A DNA stretch of 50,680 nt, taken from assembly GCA_009783195.1 (NCBI GenBank), contig WRHP01000009.1, positions 1 to 50,680 on the forward strand, written 5' to 3'. Below the pieces are notes generated by a model that saw only the letters and a program-made list of their open reading frames with translations, was not told where the DNA came from and made no database searches. Position numbers and translations under genes: made by a program. This DNA comes from Syntrophorhabdaceae bacterium (GTDB lineage Bacteria > Desulfobacterota > Deferrimicrobia > Deferrimicrobiales > Deferrimicrobiaceae). Shown piece by piece: positions 19,618 through 28,541 of the stretch (positions are counted from its first letter, which is position 1; each line of letters opens with the position of its first letter).

Positions 19618-21126
19618 TTATTCCTTGAATATCCCTTTAAACTTTTCCAGCGCGTCGATCAGCTTGGCCTTGAGGTCGTCGGAAATAGCCTTCTTCTCCC
19701 GGATCTCCGCAAGCAACGCCTCGTGGCTGCCCTTCATGTAAGACGTAAGTTCTACCTCGTACTTTGCCAAAGAGCCGATCTCGTAGCCGTCAACAAAACC
19801 GTTTGTGGCGGCAAAAATGGTTGTCACCTGCTGTTCGACCGACTGCGGCTCATACTGCGCCTGCTTGAGAATCTCCACCAGTCTGGCGCCGCGGGCAAGC
19901 TGCATCTGGGTTGACTTATCGAGGTCGGAGCCAAATTGCGCGAAAGCCGCCATTTCGCGGTACTGCGCCAGTTCGAGGCGCAGACGGCCGGCGACCTGCT
20001 TCATTGCCTTGATCTGGGCGTTGCCGCCGACGCGGGACACCGAAAGGCCGACGTTGACAGCCGGACGGACGCCCGAATAGAACAGGTCGGCTTCAAGGTA
20101 GATCTGGCCGTCGGTGATGGAGATGACGTTAGTCGGAATGTACGCGGAAACGTCGCCGGCCTGGGTTTCGATAACGGGCAAGGCCGTAAGCGATCCGCCG
20201 CCTTCCGAGTCGGATAGCTTCGCCGCGCGCTCAAGCAACCGCGAATGGAGGTAGAAAACATCGCCAGGGAACGCTTCGCGGCCCGGCGGACGGCGCAGAA
20301 GCAGCGACAACTGGCGATAGGCAACCGCGTGCTTGGAAAGATCGTCGTATACGCACAAAGCGTGGCGGCCGGAATCGCGGAAGAACTCGCCTATCGTACA
20401 GCCCGCGTACGGAGCGGTAAATTGCAGCGGGGCGGACTCGGAAGCAGTGGCGGTAACAACGATGGTGTAGTCCATCGCTCCGTACTGCCGAAGCTTCTCG
20501 ACAACCTGGGCAACCGTGGAGCGCTTCTGGCCGATGGCGACGTAGATGCATATGACGCCGGAGCCTTTCTGATTGATGATCGTGTCGGTGGCCACCGCGG
20601 TCTTTCCTGTCTGGCGGTCGCCGATGATCAACTCGCGCTGCCCGCGGCCGATCGGGATCATTGCGTCGATGGCTTTAAGCCCGGTCTGGAGCGGCTCCTT
20701 GACGGGCTGACGCTTTACGATACCGGGCGCTTTGATTTCGACGCGGCGGAAGTCTTTGGCTTCGATGGGGCCGAGGCCGTCAACCGGCTGGCCAAGAGCA
20801 TTGACAACACGGCCGATCATGGCGTCGCCGCAAGGCACCTCGACGATGCGACCGGTCCGGCGGACAGTGTCGCCTTCCTTTATGATCTCGTCATTGCCAA
20901 GCAACGCCACGCCGACGTTATCTTCCTCGAGGTTGAGCACCATCCCGCGCACTTCGCCTGGGAACTCGAGAAGCTCGCCGGCCATTGCTTTTTCGAGACC
21001 GTGGATGCGAGCGATTCCGTCTCCGACGGAGAGAACCACACCAGTTTCGGCTACATCGATCTTCTTCTCGTATCCCTTGATCTGGGTTTTCAGAATTTCC
21101 GTGATTTCTGCGGCGCGGATGCTCAT
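19618..21126 (-). CDS. atpA: ATP synthase F1 subunit alpha
   Basis: 502 residues, the non-catalytic nucleotide-binding subunit. The P-loop is [15 protein letters not shown] near residue 170. [21 protein letters not shown]-type sequence and the [29 protein letters not shown] block are diagnostic. The start at ATG 21126 lies three bases after atpH, and the stop six bases before atpG. No lesions. Long antisense frames opposite this gene reflect its GC-rich codon pattern. Confidence 0.98.
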   Translation of the reverse strand: MSIRAAEITEILKTQIKGYEKKIDVAETGVVLSVGDGIARIHGLEKAMAGELLEFPGEVRGMVLNLEEDNVGVALLGNDEIIKEGDTVRRTGRIVEVPCGDAMIGRVVNALGQPVDGLGPIEAKDFRRVEIKAPGIVKRQPVKEPLQTGLKAIDAMIPIGRGQRELIIGDRQTGKTAVATDTIINQKGSGVICIYVAIGQKRSTVAQVVEKLRQYGAMDYTIVVTATASESAPLQFTAPYAGCTIGEFFRDSGRHALCVYDDLSKHAVAYRQLSLLLRRPPGREAFPGDVFYLHSRLLERAAKLSDSEGGGSLTALPVIETQAGDVSAYIPTNVISITDGQIYLEADLFYSGVRPAVNVGLSVSRVGGNAQIKAMKQVAGRLRLELAQYREMAAFAQFGSDLDKSTQMQLARGARLVEILKQAQYEPQSVEQQVTTIFAATNGFVDGYEIGSLAKYEVELTSYMKGSHEALLAEIREKKAISDDLKAKLIDALEKFKGIFKE

Positions 21127-21129
21127 TTC

Positions 21130-21672
21130 TTACCCCTTCTGAAGGTTTTGCCGGAGCTGTTGAATCTGGGTGCGGATACTGCCGTCGTAGACCGTTGAGC
21201 CTACGCGCACGATCATACCCCCGATGACAGCCGGATCGACCGACTCATCGAGAAGAATTTTTTTTCCTGTGCGTTTTTCAAGAACGGCGCGCAAAAGATC
21301 TTTTTGCGGCACGGATAATTCCATCGGGACCGTCACCACGGCCCGCTCGATGCCCTCGTACTCTTCGACCATTAGGCGCAGCTCGACAAGGATCGACGGG
21401 AGAACATTCATCCGTCCTTTCTCCACCAGCAGGGAGAGAAAAGACTTCGTCGCGGGGAGGAAGCCTGTGGAGGAAAGCAGCGACTCAAGCGCGGCCTGTT
21501 TGGCCTGGCGGCTCACATGCGCTGATTCCATTGCTTCCCGAAGCTCGGCAGAGCTGTCAAGAACCTTGGAAAATTCCTCGACCTCGGACAACGAGCGGCG
21601 CACCTGTCCTTCTTCCTTGCCGATATCAAACAGCGCGCGCGCGTACCGCCTTGCCAGGCTTCCAGCGATCAC
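21130..21672 (-). CDS. atpH: ATP synthase F1 subunit delta (OSCP-like)
   Basis: 180 residues. It starts with SLARRYARALFDIGKEEGQ, has a helical N-terminal domain, and ends with the conserved DESVDPAVIGGMIVRVGSTVYDGSIRTQIQQLR. These are the classic delta signatures. The protein ties the F1 head to the peripheral stalk. It abuts atpF directly, with no spacer, and precedes atpA by three bases. Confidence 0.95.
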   Translation of the reverse strand: MIAGSLARRYARALFDIGKEEGQVRRSLSEVEEFSKVLDSSAELREAMESAHVSRQAKQAALESLLSSTGFLPATKSFLSLLVEKGRMNVLPSILVELRLMVEEYEGIERAVVTVPMELSVPQKDLLRAVLEKRTGKKILLDESVDPAVIGGMIVRVGSTVYDGSIRTQIQQLRQNLQKG

Positions 21673-22272
21673 TTAAACAATCCTCTCGATCTTTTCAATG
21701 TTTTCCTTGACCAGGCGCTCCTGATCCTGCGAGGAAAGCGAATTTTTGACCAAGGTCTCCGCCGCCTCGGAAACAAGCAGCGAAGCTTCCTGCCGCAACT
21801 CGGCCACAGCTTTTTTGAGCTCCTGCTCGCCCGATAATTCGGCCTGGGCGCGGATACGACCGATTTCGGTCGTTGCCGTGTCGCGCAACACCTGGGCCTC
21901 CGCGGCTGACTCGGACTCCGCCCGCTCGTTCAGCTTTGCTATCTCCTCCGAAAGACGCGCCATCCGGGCATCCATCGCCTCCAGCTTTTTCATGGCTTCG
22001 GCGCGCGCGACCGACGCGTCTTCGATGGATTTCCGCATCAGCTCGCTGCGCTCCTTCATAAACGAAGAAAGCGGCTTGCGGATAAAGTAGATGAGCACGC
22101 CAATGAGGATGGCCAGGTTGATCGCCTGTTTTGCGATGTCTCTCCAAGGGATGCCGTGGCTTCCGCCTTCCGGCGAAGCAAATGTAACCTTCGCCGCAAA
22201 TAAAAACACAACCGACAAAAGAACGACGAGCAACGCGCGGCGATACCGCCGAATAGACAACCGGATATTCAC
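21673..22272 (-). CDS. atpF: ATP synthase Fo subunit b (peripheral stalk, with signal-like N-terminus)
   Basis: 199 residues. An N-terminal hydrophobic stretch (about 13-32, ALLVVLLSVVFLFAAKVTFA) looks like a cleavable signal. A second segment (about 48-65, AINLAILIGVLIYFIRKPL) is the membrane anchor of subunit b. From residue 66 onward it is a charged coiled coil. The extra leader is known from some deltaproteobacterial b subunits. It pairs with the b' protein encoded immediately upstream (four-base overlap). Confidence 0.9.
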   Translation of the reverse strand: MNIRLSIRRYRRALLVVLLSVVFLFAAKVTFASPEGGSHGIPWRDIAKQAINLAILIGVLIYFIRKPLSSFMKERSELMRKSIEDASVARAEAMKKLEAMDARMARLSEEIAKLNERAESESAAEAQVLRDTATTEIGRIRAQAELSGEQELKKAVAELRQEASLLVSEAAETLVKNSLSSQDQERLVKENIEKIERIV

Positions 22273-22724
22273 GCGACTTGTCTCCCGAGAACCTTTTCGG
22301 CGATCTGCCTGGAAAGCTGATCCACCTCAGCGCGCAAAGAAGCCGAGACAGCTTTCTTTTCGGCAAGAATCCCGTTTTTGATGTCGTCAAGTTTTTTGCC
22401 GGATTCCGCCGCCGCCGCCTCGATACGCTTTTTCTCGGAGCGAGACACCTCTTCCATCGAGGCGCGCTTACGGGCCAGCGCTTCCATATAGCTTTTATTG
22501 AGCTCCTCGTCGTAGCGGCGGGACTTCTCCTGCGTTTCGGCAATCATGAGGCGCGATTCTTCCAGCGGCTTCACGGTAAGGTTGTCCCGCTCCTCGAACA
22601 TCCGGAGAAGCGGCCGTATGAGAATCGCGGAAAGCAAAAAGGCGAGGACGATCACGATCCCCAGCTGCACCAGCGCAAGCTGGCTGATCTCAAGCGTCTC
22701 GAAAATCTTGCTTACAAGTTCCAT
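22269..22724 (-). CDS. atpF': ATP synthase Fo subunit b-prime
   Basis: 151 residues. One membrane segment near residues 17-37 (LALVQLGIVIVLAFLLSAI) is followed by RPLLRMFEERDNLTVKPLEE and a long charged coiled coil. This is the b' subunit that heterodimerises with AtpF in the outer stalk. It is first in the operon, with ribosome site GGAGGAG ahead of ATG 22724. No atpB (a) or atpE (c) gene accompanies the operon, so the membrane rotor and channel must be encoded elsewhere. Confidence 0.88.
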   Translation of the reverse strand: MELVSKIFETLEISQLALVQLGIVIVLAFLLSAILIRPLLRMFEERDNLTVKPLEESRLMIAETQEKSRRYDEELNKSYMEALARKRASMEEVSRSEKKRIEAAAAESGKKLDDIKNGILAEKKAVSASLRAEVDQLSRQIAEKVLGRQVA

Positions 22725-22874
22725 AGAAACCGGTTACTCCTCCAGAGAACTTTAGGTGATCAAAGGAAGGTTTCCTCTTGTTGAAACGGAACAGATAGTT
22801 ATCACGACAAAGAAGAAAGTGTCAAGAGGTTGTTCCGCAAAAAAGGACCGTTCCTTGTGATAAAGCGTAAAAAA

Positions 22875-22913
22875 GATCAAGGGCGCCGAAAGAAATCCTT
22901 GGCACCCTTGATC
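22875..22913 (-). terminator. Intrinsic terminator after the lipoprotein gene
   Basis: GATCAAGGGCGCC at 22875-22887 pairs with GGCACCCTTGATC at 22901-22913, with one mismatched or bulged position. On the minus strand the stem is followed by TTTTTT (AAAAAA at 22869-22874). It separates the lipoprotein transcript from the ATP synthase operon, so that operon needs its own promoter within about 22725-22868. Confidence 0.85.
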
Positions 22914-22938
22914 TTCGTTGGACCCGTTCCCTGAAAGC

Positions 22939-23178
22939 TTATACCGCAGGCACTTCAGGCTCGGCGGCCGGAGCCGGTTCCGCCGGAGCATCCGGAGCTG
23001 CGCTTTCGGCAGCGGGAGCTTCGGGAGTTTCTTCCGCGGGAGCTTGCTCGTCCGCGGGCGGGGCAGGCTGCTCAACAGTTGACGCAGGCGCGGGAGCCTC
23101 TTCCTTTTTCGAGCAAGCCGAGAAACTGACTGTTACAACCATCATCAGAGCTAAAAACAGAACCATGTACTTACGCAT
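22939..23178 (-). CDS. Small Ala/Pro/Glu-rich lipoprotein
   Basis: 79 residues from ATG 23178, chosen because AAAGGAG lies ten bases upstream; longer in-frame versions have no such site. Signal peptide MRKYMVLFLALMMVVTVSFS leads to a lipobox-like FSAC with Cys near residue 22. The rest is a low-complexity Glu/Ala/Pro tail (PAPPADEQAPAEETPEAPAA). It is probably anchored in a membrane with an extended acidic tail. Function unknown. It sits between parB and the ATP synthase operon, a place where some deltaproteobacteria carry other genes. It has its own promoter and terminator. Confidence 0.75.
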   Translation of the reverse strand: MRKYMVLFLALMMVVTVSFSACSKKEEAPAPASTVEQPAPPADEQAPAEETPEAPAAESAAPDAPAEPAPAAEPEVPAV

Positions 23179-23286
23179 AACTTTTCTACTCCTTTCCCTG
23201 ATTTCTTCCCTCATTGATTTATCCGAACATGCGGATAACGCCGGTTTGAGGCACAATTACTTAACCTTAAGCTATAGCATGAAATG

Positions 23287-23314
23287 AATATAGCACAAAG
23301 CCTTCGCGCCGCAA
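23287..23314 (-). promoter_or_regulatory. Sigma-70-type promoter for the lipoprotein gene
   Basis: On the minus strand, TTGCGG (23309-23314) and TATATT (23287-23292) are separated by 16 bases, about 110 bases upstream of the lipoprotein ATG. The -10 element matches five of six consensus positions. Confidence 0.5.
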
Positions 23315-23351
23315 TACTTTTTACATATAAACGGAAACGATTTACTTAAAC

Positions 23352-23376
23352 ATATTGTTGACACATCAAACAATAT
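23352..23376 (-). terminator. Inverted repeat just past parB
   Basis: ATATTGTT (23352-23359) and AACAATAT (23369-23376) form an 8-bp AT-rich stem ten bases past the parB stop. There is no clear T-run. It could be a weak terminator or an operator, and the evidence does not decide between them. Confidence 0.35.
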
Positions 23377-23385
23377 CGTTTCCTG

Positions 23386-24258
23386 TTAATGTTCCCTGAA
23401 AAGATCTTCTTGGAGCCGGTCGAGCTCTTCAGTGGAATAATAATAAATTTCGATCCGGCCTTTCTTTGCGCTGCCGCGCAGGCGAACCCGCGTTTTTCCC
23501 CGCCGGGTCAATTCTTCCTCCAACTCTTTCATATGAATATTTGCTTGCGCGGACTTCAGAGCCGGCCTCTTTTGAACTTTTCCCGCGCATACACGCTCGG
23601 TATCGCGGACAGAAAGACCGCGACTCAATACAGTCTCGAAAATCGAAAGAACATGTTCCGGCGGAACCGCCAGTAGCGCCCGCGCGTGACCAGCGGTAAT
23701 ACTACCGTCGGCCACCGCCCGGCGAACCTGGTCTGGAAGCCGGAGGAGCCGGATGGTGTTGGCGACAGTGGCCCGGTCTTTTCCCACACGCTCCGCGACT
23801 TGCTCCTGAGACATTGAGAAATCTCTGAGGAGCCTGTTGTACCCCTCCGCAAGCTCGATCGCGTTCAGATCCAGCCGCTGGACATTCTCGACGATCGCCA
23901 CCTCGAGCGCTTCCCGGTCTGTGAACTTGCGGACCAAAGCCGGGATCCGGGCAAGACCGGCGCTTTCCGCGGCGCGGAACCGGCGCTCCCCCGCCACCAG
24001 TTCGTAACCATCCCCGGCGGGCCTGACCAAAACGGGCTGGAGCACCCCCTTTTCCTTGACGGAAGCGGCCAGCTCGGCAAGCTCCTCCGGCGGAAAAGAT
24101 TTGCGCGGCTGCAGATTGCCCGTACGCACCTTTTCCAGCGGAATTTGCATGACAGCGTCGGAATCCGAAAAATCCTGGTTCTCAGGCAAAGGAGGTAAAA
24201 GCGCGGACAACCCGCGCCCAAGGACCTTCTTTTTCACTGGGTCGGTTTTTCGTTCCAT
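23386..24258 (-). CDS. parB: Chromosome partitioning protein ParB
   Basis: 290 residues from ATG 24258, which has GGGAGG nine bases upstream; longer in-frame starts run into parA. The N-terminus [15 protein letters not shown] is the usual ParB start. The CTPase/ParB-N region follows with [12 protein letters not shown] and the [13 protein letters not shown] motif near residue 85. The helix-turn-helix [25 protein letters not shown] is near 145. The C-terminal dimerisation domain ends [15 protein letters not shown]. ParB loads at parS and slides as a clamp. Two parS sites lie 1.8 and 4.1 kb away. The gene overlaps the end of parA by 25 bases. Confidence 0.96.
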   Translation of the reverse strand: MERKTDPVKKKVLGRGLSALLPPLPENQDFSDSDAVMQIPLEKVRTGNLQPRKSFPPEELAELAASVKEKGVLQPVLVRPAGDGYELVAGERRFRAAESAGLARIPALVRKFTDREALEVAIVENVQRLDLNAIELAEGYNRLLRDFSMSQEQVAERVGKDRATVANTIRLLRLPDQVRRAVADGSITAGHARALLAVPPEHVLSIFETVLSRGLSVRDTERVCAGKVQKRPALKSAQANIHMKELEEELTRRGKTRVRLRGSAKKGRIEIYYYSTEELDRLQEDLFREH

Positions 24259-25016
24259 CGGCTCACCACCTCCCGGGCCAGTTCGAGATAACTCTGTGCT
24301 CCCCGGGAAGCGACCGCATGTAGAACAATCGGTCTTCCGTAGGAAGGCGCTTCGGACAAGCGAACGTTTCTTGGTATAACTGTTTGAAATACTTGTGTTT
24401 TTAGCGCATTTCGCGCTTCTTCCGCAACCTGGTGGGCCAGATTGTTGCGAGGGTCGAACATGGTCAGAACCACACCCTCTATCGTCAAGTCGCGGTTCAT
24501 GCCATTGCGAATCTGCTCGATAGTGCGGAACAGGCTGGAGATTCCTTCGAGAGCGTAATATTCGCACTGAAGCGGAACAATTACCGAATTTGCCGCACAG
24601 AGCGCATTGACCGTCAGCAGGCCCAGCGAGGGCGGGCTGTCGATAATAATCACCGGGTACTCCTCGCCCAAGGCCGCAAGCGCTTCCGCCAGCCGGCGTT
24701 CCCTCCGCTCCATCGACACCAGTTCGATCTCGGCACCTATTAAATCATACGAGGCTGGAAGCAAATGAAGGTATGGCAGGGCTGTCTTGCGGATCGCTTC
24801 CACCGCGGTCACCTCTTCCATCAAGACGCGGTAAATATTGCGCTCGGCCTCCCCGCCGGGAGTTCCTCCCACGCCGGAGGTGGCGTTGGCTTGCGGGTCC
24901 ATATCGACCAGAAGCGTCTTTTTCTCCAGGACAGCCAAGGAAGCGGCCAGGTTGATCGCGGTCGTGGTCTTGCCGACCCCTCCCTTCTGGTTGGCTATAG
25001 CCAGAACGCGCGGCAC
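24234..25016 (-). CDS. parA: Chromosome partitioning ATPase ParA (Soj)
   Basis: 260 residues. The deviant Walker A is [15 protein letters not shown] at residues 11-25. Walker A' is [16 protein letters not shown] and Walker [18 protein letters not shown]. The segment [21 protein letters not shown] near the end is diagnostic for Soj-type ParA. It binds DNA as an ATP dimer and segregates ParB-parS complexes. It forms a two-gene operon with parB. ATG 25016 follows a plausible GAAGGAG ribosome site. Confidence 0.97.
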   Translation of the reverse strand: MPRVLAIANQKGGVGKTTTAINLAASLAVLEKKTLLVDMDPQANATSGVGGTPGGEAERNIYRVLMEEVTAVEAIRKTALPYLHLLPASYDLIGAEIELVSMERRERRLAEALAALGEEYPVIIIDSPPSLGLLTVNALCAANSVIVPLQCEYYALEGISSLFRTIEQIRNGMNRDLTIEGVVLTMFDPRNNLAHQVAEEARNALKTQVFQTVIPRNVRLSEAPSYGRPIVLHAVASRGAQSYLELAREVVSRWNEKPTQ

Positions 25017-25376
25017 TAAAACCCTCCTTCAAAATAACGAATTTTTATCCTGCTCAACACGCTGCGTATCAGCCAAATACATTTAGCGCCAGAAAACATT
25101 TCGCCTTGCTTGCCGGTATTTCGGGCGGCTCATATTGGTATTCCGGCGGTTTCCCGCCCGGCGCCGCCTATGCCGACCAAAGTTGAGTCTAACAAGCCGG
25201 ACACCGCGCGCGCTCTAAGCCGCCCTTGCTTCAGACTACCGGTTCACCGCTAACCGTTGTTTTCTAACAAGCGCCTTATTCCGCAACGGCAAACAACACC
25301 AAAAAAGCTGAATTTGTGGCCCGACTTTTTTTTACCACAGCACGGGACATCGCAGAAAGGAAAAACCCGCGTGATC
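25017..25376. other. Intergenic region between parA and rsmG
   Basis: 360 bases with no supported gene. The part near 25020-25090 is AT-rich and should contain the parA promoter. The remainder is GC-rich with short open frames lacking ribosome sites. No terminator stem with a T-run, parS site or RNA gene was recognised. Confidence 0.4.
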
Positions 25377-26024
25377 TTAAGGAACAACTTCGACGATTTC
25401 CCGCTCCCCCATGCCGCGTGGCAAGGAAAACCGCTCCCGGCGAACCACTGTCCCTGGAATTTTCCTCTCTCGTCCAGTATCGCCCGGACCTTCCATAAAG
25501 AGCATTCGTCCGCCTTCAGCCAGATACGAAGACAACAGCGGAACAACAACGGCAGGCGGCGACGTGGCGCGCGTTACGATGTCGTCAAACTTCCCAATCG
25601 GCAGTGTCTCGCCGACTCGCGCCTTGGCGTTTACAACCACCATGTTTTCTATGCGCAACATACTCCGGACACGGGACAGGAAAGCGCACTTCTTCGCCGA
25701 GGATTCAAGCAGGACAACATGGGTTCCGGGAAGATAAAGGGCAAGCGGGATGCCGGGATACCCCGTGCCTGAGCCGAAATCGAGCAGCCTCCCCGGAAAC
25801 GGGGCAAATTTAAGCAGCGCGAGGGAATCCGCTATGTGTTTGACCGCAACCTCCACAGGATCGACAATTGCCGTCAGCCGAATAGACCGGTTCCAGCGCA
25901 GCATTTCAGCGGCATGGGCCGCAAGCCGCTCAACCTGGTCCCGGCACGTTCCGATTCCGGCTTCCCCCAGAACCTCCTCCAGCACGCCAACGTCTGGCGC
26001 TGGAATTTCTTCCGTGCCGCTCAT
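25377..26024 (-). CDS. rsmG: 16S rRNA (guanine-N7)-methyltransferase RsmG
   Basis: 215 residues from ATG 26024. SAM-binding motif LLDFGSGTGYPGIPLAL lies near residue 78. The neighbouring family segments are AAEMLRWNRSIRLTAI, KHIADSLALLKF and FDDIVTRATSPPAVVVPLL. The enzyme methylates G527 (E. coli numbering) of 16S rRNA. It follows mnmG in the classic gidA-gidB order. A parS-like site lies in the 67-base gap upstream. A longer in-frame start at 26255 would overlap mnmG widely and is not preferred. Confidence 0.93.
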   Translation of the reverse strand: MSGTEEIPAPDVGVLEEVLGEAGIGTCRDQVERLAAHAAEMLRWNRSIRLTAIVDPVEVAVKHIADSLALLKFAPFPGRLLDFGSGTGYPGIPLALYLPGTHVVLLESSAKKCAFLSRVRSMLRIENMVVVNAKARVGETLPIGKFDDIVTRATSPPAVVVPLLSSYLAEGGRMLFMEGPGDTGRERKIPGTVVRRERFSLPRGMGEREIVEVVP

Positions 26025-26030
26025 AATGAT

Positions 26031-26046
26031 TGTTCCACGTGAAACA
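26031..26046. promoter_or_regulatory. parS: parS centromere-like site (one mismatch)
   Basis: TGTTCCACGTGAAACA differs from the bacterial parS consensus TGTTTCACGTGAAACA at one position. It lies between rsmG and mnmG, 1.8 kb from parB and close to the origin, as expected for a ParB loading site. Confidence 0.85.
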
Positions 26047-26091
26047 TTCGCTGTTTCCCTTTGTAAATAATAGCTTTTTCCCTTGTCTTGT

Positions 26092-27999
26092 CTAATCTCC
26101 CGCCGGGTCGCCGGGAAGAGCCGCCGTATCGCGCCGCAACAACGCCAGCAGGAGGGCAATCGCCGCGGGAGTGACGCCGGGAATCCGCTGAGCCTGCCCA
26201 AGGGAGGCGGGCCGGACTTTGACCAGTTTGTCCCGAACCTCCGCGGAAAGACCACGCACCGAAGAGAACGGAAAATCGGGCGGAATCAGCATGCCCTCGT
26301 ATTTCTTGAGCTTTGCGGCATCTTCATTCTGCCTGCGGATATATCCGTCGTACTTGATGAACAGCTCCGCCTGCTCCACCGCTCCCGGCAAAGGCACAAG
26401 GTCTGGGTCGCACGCCAAAAGCATCGCGCATGTCACCTCGGGGCGACGCAGCACTTCCGCGTAAGTCGTTCCGGGACGAAGCAGCCCGCCGCCGGCCTTC
26501 CTGACTTCCGCAACCAGCGGGTGCTCCACAGTCACCCTTTTTTCCTCCAGAATCTTGATAAATGCCTCTATCCCCTCTCGCTTGGCCAGGAATCGCCGGT
26601 ATCTCTCTTCTGAAAGCAGCCCCGCCTGCCGCCCTATTTCGGAGAGCCTCTGGTCCGCGTTATCCTCCCGCAGCAAAAGCCGGTACTCCGCCCGGGAGGT
26701 AAACATACGGTACGGCTCCTGAGTTCCTTTTGTCGTCAGGTCATCTATCAGCACGCCGATATAGGCGTCCGCGCGGGAGAGAATGACCGGCGGCTTTCCT
26801 TTAACCCGCCGCGCCGCGTTAATCCCCGCCATAATCCCCTGCGCCGCCGCCTCTTCATAGCCGCTTGTTCCGTTTATCTGCCCGGAATGATAAAGGTTTT
26901 TGACCAGCTTCGTCTCAAGGGACGGATGGAGCTGAACCGGATCGACAAAATCATATTCGACGGCGTATCCGGGGCGCACAATCTCCACCTTTTCTAGGCC
27001 GGGGATAGTACGCAGCATCTTCAGTTGAATATCGTAAGGCAGGCTCGTCGTAAGCCCGTTGGGATAATACTCGAAAGTATCAAGCCCCTCGGGCTCCAGG
27101 AACACCTGGTGTCTCTCCTTATCCGGGAAACGCGTGATCTTGTCCTCTATGGACGGACAGTATCTTGGGCTTGCCCCGCGGATAACGCCGGTGCACATGG
27201 GGGACCGGGAGAGGCCGGACCGAATCGCTTCGTGTGTCGCCTCGTTGGTATACGTCAGCCAGCAGGGAACCTGCAAACAACGTATCTCGCCGGTATCAAA
27301 AGAGAAAGGAGTGGGAATCGCGTCGCCGTCCTGGCGCTCGGTCCGGGAAAAATCAATTGTCTTGCCGTCAAGACGCGGGGGGGTGTCGGTCTTGAGACGC
27401 CCAACGGAAAAGCCAAGCTCCCGCAGGGAGTCCGAAAGGCGCATCGCCGCGAAATCCCCCGCTCTTCCGGCCGGATAGCTTTTAAGCCCCATGTGAATGA
27501 GACCTTTCAGGAAAGTCCCGCTGGAAAGGATTACTGTCTTTCCGCGATACCGAACACCAATGTCTGTATCAACCCCGACCGCGGTTCCTCCTTCCACGAC
27601 AATCGCATCCACTATGGCCTGCTTTATATCGAGGCCGCTTGTCTCCTCCAGTGTTTTTTTGAGCCGGAGGCGGTATAGCTGCTTGTCCGCCTGGGCTCTC
27701 GAGGAGCGCACCGCCGGTCCCTTGCTGGTGTTAAGCTGCCGGAACTGGATTCCCGACGAATCTATATTACGGGCCATTTCGCCACCCAAGGCATCCACCT
27801 CACGGACAAGGTGTCCTTTCGCCAGCCCGCCGATCGCCGGGTTGCACGACATCAGCCCGATCGTGTCCGCGTTGATCGTAAGTAAAAGAGTGGAGCATCC
27901 CATCCGGGCCGCGGCCAACGCCGCCTCGCACCCGGCGTGTCCTCCTCCAACCACGACCACATCGTATTCCTTGCTGTATTCGTGCGGCGATCCGCTCAT
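26092..27999 (-). CDS. mnmG: tRNA uridine-5-carboxymethylaminomethyl modification enzyme MnmG (GidA)
   Basis: 635 residues, normal length. FAD-binding [17 protein letters not shown] lies at residues 17-33. Family segments include [50 protein letters not shown] and [31 protein letters not shown] near residue 435 is diagnostic. With MnmE it modifies the wobble uridine of several tRNAs. MnmE is encoded 4.5 kb away on the same strand rather than adjacent. The start at ATG 27999 is the family start. Confidence 0.97.
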   Translation of the reverse strand: MSGSPHEYSKEYDVVVVGGGHAGCEAALAAARMGCSTLLLTINADTIGLMSCNPAIGGLAKGHLVREVDALGGEMARNIDSSGIQFRQLNTSKGPAVRSSRAQADKQLYRLRLKKTLEETSGLDIKQAIVDAIVVEGGTAVGVDTDIGVRYRGKTVILSSGTFLKGLIHMGLKSYPAGRAGDFAAMRLSDSLRELGFSVGRLKTDTPPRLDGKTIDFSRTERQDGDAIPTPFSFDTGEIRCLQVPCWLTYTNEATHEAIRSGLSRSPMCTGVIRGASPRYCPSIEDKITRFPDKERHQVFLEPEGLDTFEYYPNGLTTSLPYDIQLKMLRTIPGLEKVEIVRPGYAVEYDFVDPVQLHPSLETKLVKNLYHSGQINGTSGYEEAAAQGIMAGINAARRVKGKPPVILSRADAYIGVLIDDLTTKGTQEPYRMFTSRAEYRLLLREDNADQRLSEIGRQAGLLSEERYRRFLAKREGIEAFIKILEEKRVTVEHPLVAEVRKAGGGLLRPGTTYAEVLRRPEVTCAMLLACDPDLVPLPGAVEQAELFIKYDGYIRRQNEDAAKLKKYEGMLIPPDFPFSSVRGLSAEVRDKLVKVRPASLGQAQRIPGVTPAAIALLLALLRRDTAALPGDPAGD

Positions 28000-28126
28000 A
28001 TTTGGCCCTTACCTTAATCCCAGATCCGTCATCAGGCATTAATTTCTAATGGCGGCCATTAGAACAACGTATTGATTCATTATGGTTTAAAGCCCACTTC
28101 CGCGGCATTTCTTGGCGTAAGATTTG

Positions 28127-28316
28127 GGTGACATAAGTCACAGCGGACAAAAATCGCGGAGGGGTTCTCCGACGAGGGCATAGGTTTCTGAGTGGAGCCA
28201 CGGACGGCGAGAGCGAAGGAAACCTGCAGTCGCAGTGAGCCAGGGACGGCGAGCGGAGACGGCCTCGGTGGAGAAGCCCCTCCGCGATGTCCGCTGTGAG
28301 TACCGGCAATGTCACC
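28127..28316. repeat. Nested-palindrome intergenic repeat (copy A, best preserved)
   Basis: About 190 bases bounded by three successive inverted-repeat arms. These are GGTGACAT (28127-28134) with ATGTCACC (28309-28316), CAGCGGAC (28141-28148) with GTCCGCTG (28289-28296), and TCGCGGAGGGGTTCTCC (28154-28170) with GGAGAAGCCCCTCCGCGA (28270-28287, one extra base). The middle holds two similar direct units around CCACGGACGGCGAG and CCAGGGACGGCGAG. Outside lies a further 14-bp perfect pair, ATCCCAGATCCGTC (28017-28030) with GACGGATCTGGGAT (28323-28336). No open frame is convincing. Related, more degenerate copies are at 12460-12655 and 34030-34235. It may be a MITE-like element or a structured transcript; no transposase or target duplication was seen. 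Confidence 0.8.
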
Positions 28317-28338
28317 TTTAGCGACGGATCTGGGATAA

Positions 28339-28354
28339 TGTTTCACGTGAAACA
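28339..28354. promoter_or_regulatory. parS: Perfect parS site
   Basis: TGTTTCACGTGAAACA matches the bacterial parS consensus at all 16 positions. It lies upstream of mnmG, beside the palindromic repeat, and about 10 kb from dnaA. ParB encoded at 23386-24258 is the expected ligand. Confidence 0.95.
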
Positions 28355-28541
28355 GTTTCGTTTCTCGCGCCGTGGTCAGTCAAGGACATTCTGTAGCGTA
28401 AAGCCCGAACTTGGCCAATAGCGATATGGTGACTTATTCTGTAACTTTTTGAAAATGAAGAGGAGCTTTATCGTATTATTCATGAAGAAGGAGATAAAAT
28501 AGAGTGGGATTAGTAAATCGAGGCTGGGTGAAAATTTGATT

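Noticed and set aside
20245-21198. 317-codon plus-strand frame opposite atpA
   Set aside because: Antisense of a fully conserved gene; composition follows the complementary codons.
28046-28346. Minus-strand frames across the palindromic element
   Set aside because: Inverted-repeat structure explains them; no ribosome site or conserved protein feature.
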